This document shows positions 59,779 to 64,000 of a stretch of DNA of 64,000 bases, piece after piece. Positions within the stretch are counted from its first letter, which is position 1, and every line of letters begins with the position of its first letter. The stretch spans positions 870,501-934,500 of the forward strand of contig NZ_CP157804.1 in the NCBI RefSeq assembly GCF_040112705.1. Direction: 5' to 3'. Source of the DNA: Flagellimonas sp. MMG031. GTDB lineage: Bacteria; Bacteroidota; Bacteroidia; Flavobacteriales; Flavobacteriaceae. Position numbers and translations under genes: made by a program. Under the pieces are notes generated by a model. It was given only the letters and a program-made list of their open reading frames with translations. It was not told the DNA's origin and did not search any database.

Positions 59779-61293
59779 TTATTTGAGTTGAAATTCGGGT
59801 TCGCGGGACAAATGGCGCAACAGGATATACACCTGTGTTGGAGTTTCTGCACTGATTTGCAGCATCCACTGGCTCGTACCTCCTGGATAGTAATCGGGAG
59901 AATAATATTCCTCGGGAACATCGTCAATCTTGAAGGCATCCATGGCCCGTTCAAAATCGGCATCCGTTAAAAGGCCCTTGGGCGTGAACTTGTTGACCAA
60001 GGCCCTGACCACAATTTCAGGATTGCTGGTATTGCTATTGGCAGGTCCAACGGCAGCTACCGCTAAATCCCTAAACTCTTCGGGATTATTTTGGAAAAAT
60101 CGCTCCAAGAACACCTCCATGGTCAACCATCGACCAATGATGAAATTGGTATTGATCCAGGTTCGGTCGCGTTGCCAACCTTCCACTTCTGGAGGGTTGA
60201 AAAAGCGTTGGCCGATCAGGGAACACGAATCCATCATATTCATAATGGTACCATCATCATAAGAGAAACCAGTCTCTTTCAAAAAATTGAAATAGAGATC
60301 TGCGGGGCTTTTTATTATGACCCCGATAGCGGTTTCATCAAAAAAGTGCTGGCTCTTGAACAGTTGTCGCAGTACGGGAGCAATCTCAAACCCACTACTG
60401 ATAAACGTTTGGGCCATCCCATCAATGATCTGTGGGGCAATGCCGTTTCCTTCGTCACCGGTAGAATCTGGGTGAACGAAGAATTCGTATAATTTTTTAC
60501 AGATAAACCAACCGATTTCGTTCGGACGTTCATTGAAAAGGATATCGATAACGTCATCATACCCCCAATTTCCGGTCTGTCCAAAAATGGTCTTGTTGTC
60601 GGTGTTGAACTCCGTGGGGTCAAAAGTGACTTGGGTACATCCTTCTTCGCCACGTTCGGTGTAACCAGATAGCGCCTTGGAGGTTTCAATGATATCTTCT
60701 TCGGTATAGTTGTTCCCTTCGCCCATGGTAAAGAGCTCATAAAGCTCACGGGCATAATTTTCGTTCGGATTGTTTCCCCGGTTGCGGACCCCATCCAAAT
60801 AATAGAGCATGGCACTCGTCAAACCGATTTCACTGGTGAAGGTCTTAAAGTTGCCCAGGGCATTTCGCTGTAAGCAATTGATATAGTAGTACAGGAATCC
60901 GGGGCAATCGTAGATTTCCAATTGGGTCACAAAGTGATTGCTCCAAAAGAAACTCATCCTTTCGTGCAGTTCGTTATTGACCAAGGCATTTCCGTAGGCC
61001 GTGGTGAAATCTTCAATATGGGCCCTTCGCAGTTGGCGGGCAAGATCGTCGTCTTCCGGATAATTGGCGTTGTTCCAATCTGCCCATTCTGGTGCGGGAA
61101 TGGCCGGGGTGGCGAGCGCCTGATCTACCAAATTGTCGATTAGGGTGCCTGCTGTTTGTCCAACAGCGGCGTTAATGGTCTGTACCGAGGCGCTGAATCC
61201 GAGCCTTCGGTACAAGTGGGCCGCACGTAACTCATCCAATGGAGTAGTGTACGGCGCCAAGGTTGAGGAATTACAATTGATAAAGTACTCCAT
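59779..61293 (-). CDS. DUF1800 family protein
   Basis: A 504-residue protein with LRAAHLYRRLGFSAS near the start and helical DUF1800 signatures: RMSFFWSNHFVTQ, NPNENYARELYELFTMGEGNNYTEEDI, and FFNPPEVEGWQRDRTWINT. DUF1800 and DUF1501 genes are nearly always paired, as here. The pair is thought to act in the envelope, but the reaction is unknown. It is the first gene of the two-gene operon. Confidence 0.93.
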   Translation of the reverse strand: MEYFINCNSSTLAPYTTPLDELRAAHLYRRLGFSASVQTINAAVGQTAGTLIDNLVDQALATPAIPAPEWADWNNANYPEDDDLARQLRRAHIEDFTTAYGNALVNNELHERMSFFWSNHFVTQLEIYDCPGFLYYYINCLQRNALGNFKTFTSEIGLTSAMLYYLDGVRNRGNNPNENYARELYELFTMGEGNNYTEEDIIETSKALSGYTERGEEGCTQVTFDPTEFNTDNKTIFGQTGNWGYDDVIDILFNERPNEIGWFICKKLYEFFVHPDSTGDEGNGIAPQIIDGMAQTFISSGFEIAPVLRQLFKSQHFFDETAIGVIIKSPADLYFNFLKETGFSYDDGTIMNMMDSCSLIGQRFFNPPEVEGWQRDRTWINTNFIIGRWLTMEVFLERFFQNNPEEFRDLAVAAVGPANSNTSNPEIVVRALVNKFTPKGLLTDADFERAMDAFKIDDVPEEYYSPDYYPGGTSQWMLQISAETPTQVYILLRHLSREPEFQLK

Positions 61294-61463
61294 AGCAATG
61301 TCTGGCGTTAATTAGGTACATAGTTTTGGGGCAACTATATGTTTATGCTAGTATTGGATGTGGTTCAATTGAGCCAACAAATTACAATCTTAACGTTCTA
61401 AAGTCCGTGAACTACCAAATTTTTCGATGAAATGCAGTAAATTTTTAGAATTTTACCAAATCT

Positions 61464-61823
61464 ATGGGTGATCATAACACATTTGGCAAGCTAGGAGAGC
61501 AAAAAGCAATCGACTTTTTAAAAGCTTCGGAATATCAGATAGTGAGGCAAAACTACCGTTATCTCAAGGCTGAAATCGATATTATCGCAAGGCAAGGGGA
61601 TATCTTAGTGATTATAGAGGTAAAGTCGAGAACCAGTGGTTTTTTGGAAGATATTTCCAATACCATCAATCCTAAAAAGATAAAGTTGTTGACCATGGCG
61701 GCCAATCACTTTGTGGAGGAAATGGAAGATGATGTGGAGGTGAGGTTTGACATTATCACCGTAATCAAATATGATGACCGTTTTGATATTGAGCATATTG
61801 AAAATGCCTTCTATCATTTCTAA
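61464..61823 (+). CDS. YraN family (UPF0102) nuclease-like protein
   Basis: A 119-residue protein with the PD-(D/E)XK-type fold: LGEQKAIDFLKASEYQIVRQNYR, EIDIIARQGDILVIIEVKSR (catalytic Glu, Asp, Lys pattern), and the C-terminal IITVIK strand. It is probably a Holliday-junction-resolvase-like nuclease of unknown role. Confidence 0.93.
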   Translation: MGDHNTFGKLGEQKAIDFLKASEYQIVRQNYRYLKAEIDIIARQGDILVIIEVKSRTSGFLEDISNTINPKKIKLLTMAANHFVEEMEDDVEVRFDIITVIKYDDRFDIEHIENAFYHF

Positions 61824-61850
61824 CCATTTGTTTGTTTTATAACAATATGT

Positions 61851-61858
61851 TATTTTTG
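61851..61858 (+). promoter_or_regulatory. -7 box of the ACT-like gene
   Basis: TATTTTTG fits TAnnTTTG, 19 bp before the ATG at 61878. Confidence 0.55.
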
Positions 61859-61877
61859 TTGAAAATCAAGCCAATCC

Positions 61878-62537
61878 ATGAAAACAATATCAGCGGTAGT
61901 CGAGCATTACATCAAGAAAAAGCCCTTTTTGCAAACAGCTTTGGCGCAGGGAATCATTAACCTGACCTCTTTGTCACGTCAAATAAAACCGGAAATCGCC
62001 GAAGAGCTTGGAAAGGATGTAAAGGACGGCGCCATTGTGATGGCACTCAAACGCCTTTCGGATGATTTGGAGTTTAGGGCCACCCATAAAATTGTAAAGG
62101 TCCTTAAAAATATTGGGGAGATTACGGTACGTTCCAACCTAACGGATTATACCTTTTTGGCTTCGGACACGATATTGGAACAACAGGCAAGGCTATTGGA
62201 AGAGGTAAATGCCAATCAAGACGTTTTCTACACTTCGTCGCGTGGCGTGAACGAAATCAATATTGTTATCAGCAATGTAATGGACGGGGTAGTGGAGAAA
62301 TACTTCAAAATGGAACGCTGTACCCAAAAGGCCGAAGGACTTTCTTCCATTACGGTAAAGTTGCCTGCTGAAAACGTCTCGGTGCCCGGAATCTATTACT
62401 TCATCTTTCAGCGATTGGCCTGGGAGGGCATTGTGCTCTATGAGGTGATTTCCACGACCAATGAGTTTACCATTCTGGTGAACGACGAACAGGTGGATGT
62501 TGCCTTCAAGACCATCAAGGATTTAAAATCACTTTAA
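61878..62537 (+). CDS. ACT-domain-like protein related to aspartate kinase regulators
   Basis: A 219-residue protein. The first 90 residues are helical (MKTISAVVEHYIKKKPFLQTALAQGIINL) and the last 100 look like ACT domains (GLSSITVKLPAENVSVPGIYYFIFQRLAWEG, VISTTNEFTILVNDEQVDVAF). Proteins of this kind are conserved in Flavobacteria and sometimes called aspartate kinase, but the kinase catalytic part is absent. It is likely a regulatory protein sensing amino acids. It is followed by the DUF3352 gene. Confidence 0.7.
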   Translation: MKTISAVVEHYIKKKPFLQTALAQGIINLTSLSRQIKPEIAEELGKDVKDGAIVMALKRLSDDLEFRATHKIVKVLKNIGEITVRSNLTDYTFLASDTILEQQARLLEEVNANQDVFYTSSRGVNEINIVISNVMDGVVEKYFKMERCTQKAEGLSSITVKLPAENVSVPGIYYFIFQRLAWEGIVLYEVISTTNEFTILVNDEQVDVAFKTIKDLKSL

Positions 62538-62611
62538 AATCGGTTTCCAGTTTGTTGGTCTAAACTAAAACGGCATCTTCTTCGTTCTTGAAAAAGACGC
62601 TTTTTTGAAAA

Positions 62612-64000
62612 ATGACCAAAAAAAGGATTTTGTTCGGTTTTTTGGGTCTGATCGTACTGTACCTGTGCTATCTGGCCTATATTTTTATTCTTTCCCCAAA
62701 GACCAATCTGCAGTCCATTTACCTGATTCCCAAAGATGCGGTTTTCATTATTGAATCGGAACAGCCCGTAGAGAGTTGGGAGCAAATCAGCAAGAGCGAA
62801 GGATGGCGCCACCTCAAGAAAAACGCCTATTTTTCGGACCTCACCGAGAACATTCAACGGGTAGATACGATTTTCAACAACAACCATAAACTGTTCGAGT
62901 TTTTCGATAATCGTTCCCTGTTCATCTCCATCCATATGATTTCGCCCAAGGACTATGGAATTTTTTATGTACTGGATTTAAAACGAATAGCCAAACTGCA
63001 ACTGCTCAAAACCTATCTGAACACCTTGTTGGATGATGGTTACGTGTTGAGCAAGCGTACCTATCACGAACATGAGATTTTGGAAGTCCACGACAGGGAA
63101 AGCAAAGAGACCATGTATTTGGCCTTTATCAAAAACCAGTTGGTGGCGTCGTATACCCATACTTTGGTGGAGGCTTCCATTGATCAGTATTCGGAACCTG
63201 TTTTGGGACGCAATCTCAATTTTTTGGAGATCAATCAAAAAGTGGGACATGAAGATCTCTTCCGAATGTATGTGCAATACCATTATTTTGATGATTACGT
63301 TCAAATGTACTCCGACCGCCCTTCGGATTGGGTAAAACGGGTGAGTGAAAATTTCCTGTTCTCCGGTTTCTATTTTGATCTGGATGAAAACAGTACCCTC
63401 ACCGCCAATGGATATACCAATATCAGCGGCGTGAACGAATACTATTTGGAAGCGTTGCAAAAATCGGGCACGGCCAAACGGTCTGTTCCCGAAGTGGCTC
63501 CAAACAGCACGGCACTGTACATCAGTTATGGGTTTGATAGCTTCACTGAGTTCTATAAGAATTTCGAAATTGTCCAACAGAACGACCCTGAGCAGTTCGA
63601 GAGTTACCAAACAAGTATTGCCAAGGTGGAGAAGTTCCTAAAAATCGATGTGAAGGAACGTTTTATAAGCTGGATTGGGGACGAAATTGCCGTGCTTCAG
63701 ATTCAATCCCACATCAACAAGGGCAAGAACGACATGGCCTTGGTACTCAAGGCCAACGATGCCGAAGCTGCCAAGACCCATCTGGATTTTGTGGTAGAGC
63801 AGATCCGTAAAAAAACGCCCGTCAAGTTTAAGGCGGTCAACTATAAGGATTACGAAATCAATTTTCTCTCCATCAAAGGCTTTTTTAAGATGCTTCTGGG
63901 CGGCAGGTTTGATGAGTTTGACAAACCCTACTTCACCCTAATTGACGACTTTGTGATCTTTAGTGATAGTCCCAATACCCTAAAGGGTATAATTGATAAA
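62612..64000 (+). CDS. DUF3352-like membrane-anchored protein (3' end beyond the right edge)
   Basis: 463 codons are visible, and the frame is still open at the end of the window. MTKKRILFGFLGLIVLYLCY is a single N-terminal anchor helix; a large extracytoplasmic domain follows (IYLIPKDAVFIIESEQPVESWEQIS and AVLQIQSHINKGKNDMALVLKANDAEAAKTHLDF), like DUF3352. No catalytic motif is seen. Family members are often near nucleotide- or envelope-related genes. The start is the ATG at 62612. Confidence 0.75.
   Translation, partial: MTKKRILFGFLGLIVLYLCYLAYIFILSPKTNLQSIYLIPKDAVFIIESEQPVESWEQISKSEGWRHLKKNAYFSDLTENIQRVDTIFNNNHKLFEFFDNRSLFISIHMISPKDYGIFYVLDLKRIAKLQLLKTYLNTLLDDGYVLSKRTYHEHEILEVHDRESKETMYLAFIKNQLVASYTHTLVEASIDQYSEPVLGRNLNFLEINQKVGHEDLFRMYVQYHYFDDYVQMYSDRPSDWVKRVSENFLFSGFYFDLDENSTLTANGYTNISGVNEYYLEALQKSGTAKRSVPEVAPNSTALYISYGFDSFTEFYKNFEIVQQNDPEQFESYQTSIAKVEKFLKIDVKERFISWIGDEIAVLQIQSHINKGKNDMALVLKANDAEAAKTHLDFVVEQIRKKTPVKFKAVNYKDYEINFLSIKGFFKMLLGGRFDEFDKPYFTLIDDFVIFSDSPNTLKGIIDK

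Overview
The window comes from a member of the phylum Bacteroidota, almost certainly family Flavobacteriaceae and most like the Muricauda/Allomuricauda/Flagellimonas group. This is judged from protein style and not from any search. The main signs are promoters of the Bacteroidota type (-7 box TAnnTTTG), very weak Shine-Dalgarno sequences, a T9SS C-terminal sorting domain, the NAD-dependent short-chain type of threonine dehydrogenase, LytTR two-component genes and a flavobacterial palindromic repeat. It is chromosomal housekeeping and accessory DNA. I see no prophage, insertion sequence or CRISPR array. Two tRNA genes are present, Asn-GTT and Arg-CCT.

Layout. 1-4.4 kb: an ECF sigma factor cut by the left edge, a TonB-plug-like lipoprotein, a ferrous iron operon (feoA, feoB and a 47-residue FeoB-associated Cys-rich protein) and a SCO1-like copper chaperone, all on the minus strand. 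4.5-10.8 kb: the site-2 protease rseP, tRNA-Asn, a DUF4174 protein, a lipoprotein with collagen-like repeats, a PepSY-type membrane protein, a YceI protein and a LytS/LytR-like pair. 10.8-15.4 kb: a D-xylose operon (xylB, xylA, sodium/sugar symporter). 15.5-30.2 kb: the most interesting part, a sulfur/persulfide region described below. 30.3-40.9 kb: response regulator, tRNA-Arg, DUF2157/GDYXXLXY pair, threonine dehydrogenase, NTF2-like and TPR proteins, an M28 peptidase, a palindromic repeat, and CBS and pentapeptide proteins. 40.9-53.6 kb: a BNR-repeat secreted protein, SIMPL protein, glycerate kinase, acetyltransferase, Dps, single-stranded DNA-binding protein, a second M28 peptidase, PAP2 and a histone-deacetylase-like protein. 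53.6-64 kb: Tex, MetG, a DUF1501/DUF1800 secreted pair, YraN, an ACT-like protein and a DUF3352 protein cut by the right edge.

The sulfur region. A Crp/Fnr-type regulator with three cysteines (15541-16173) is followed by a SulP anion transporter, a CstB-like persulfide dioxygenase/rhodanese, a single-domain rhodanese, an HMA protein, a cytochrome c/DUF3365 lipoprotein, a sterol-desaturase-family enzyme, a DUF2892 protein and a TolC/MFP/RND efflux system, then a PII-like protein, another DUF2892 protein and a two-gene YeeE/YedE thiosulfate/sulfur transporter. Six promoters in 6.8 kb (two of them divergent and sharing one site) carry a 14-bp palindrome of consensus GTAAC-N4-GTTAC. In every case it lies exactly 22 bp upstream of the TAnnTTTG box, which is the geometry of a Crp/Fnr activator. 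The recognition helix of the local regulator keeps the Arg that reads the outer G of a Crp site but lacks the Glu that reads the inner G:C pair, and the palindrome has lost that inner G. I infer a persulfide- or sulfide-responsive regulon controlled by this protein. The RND pump gene of the cluster carries a one-base frameshift in a C run.

Start codons in this region were corrected using the promoters: several of the longest possible reading frames would begin inside the -7 box itself.
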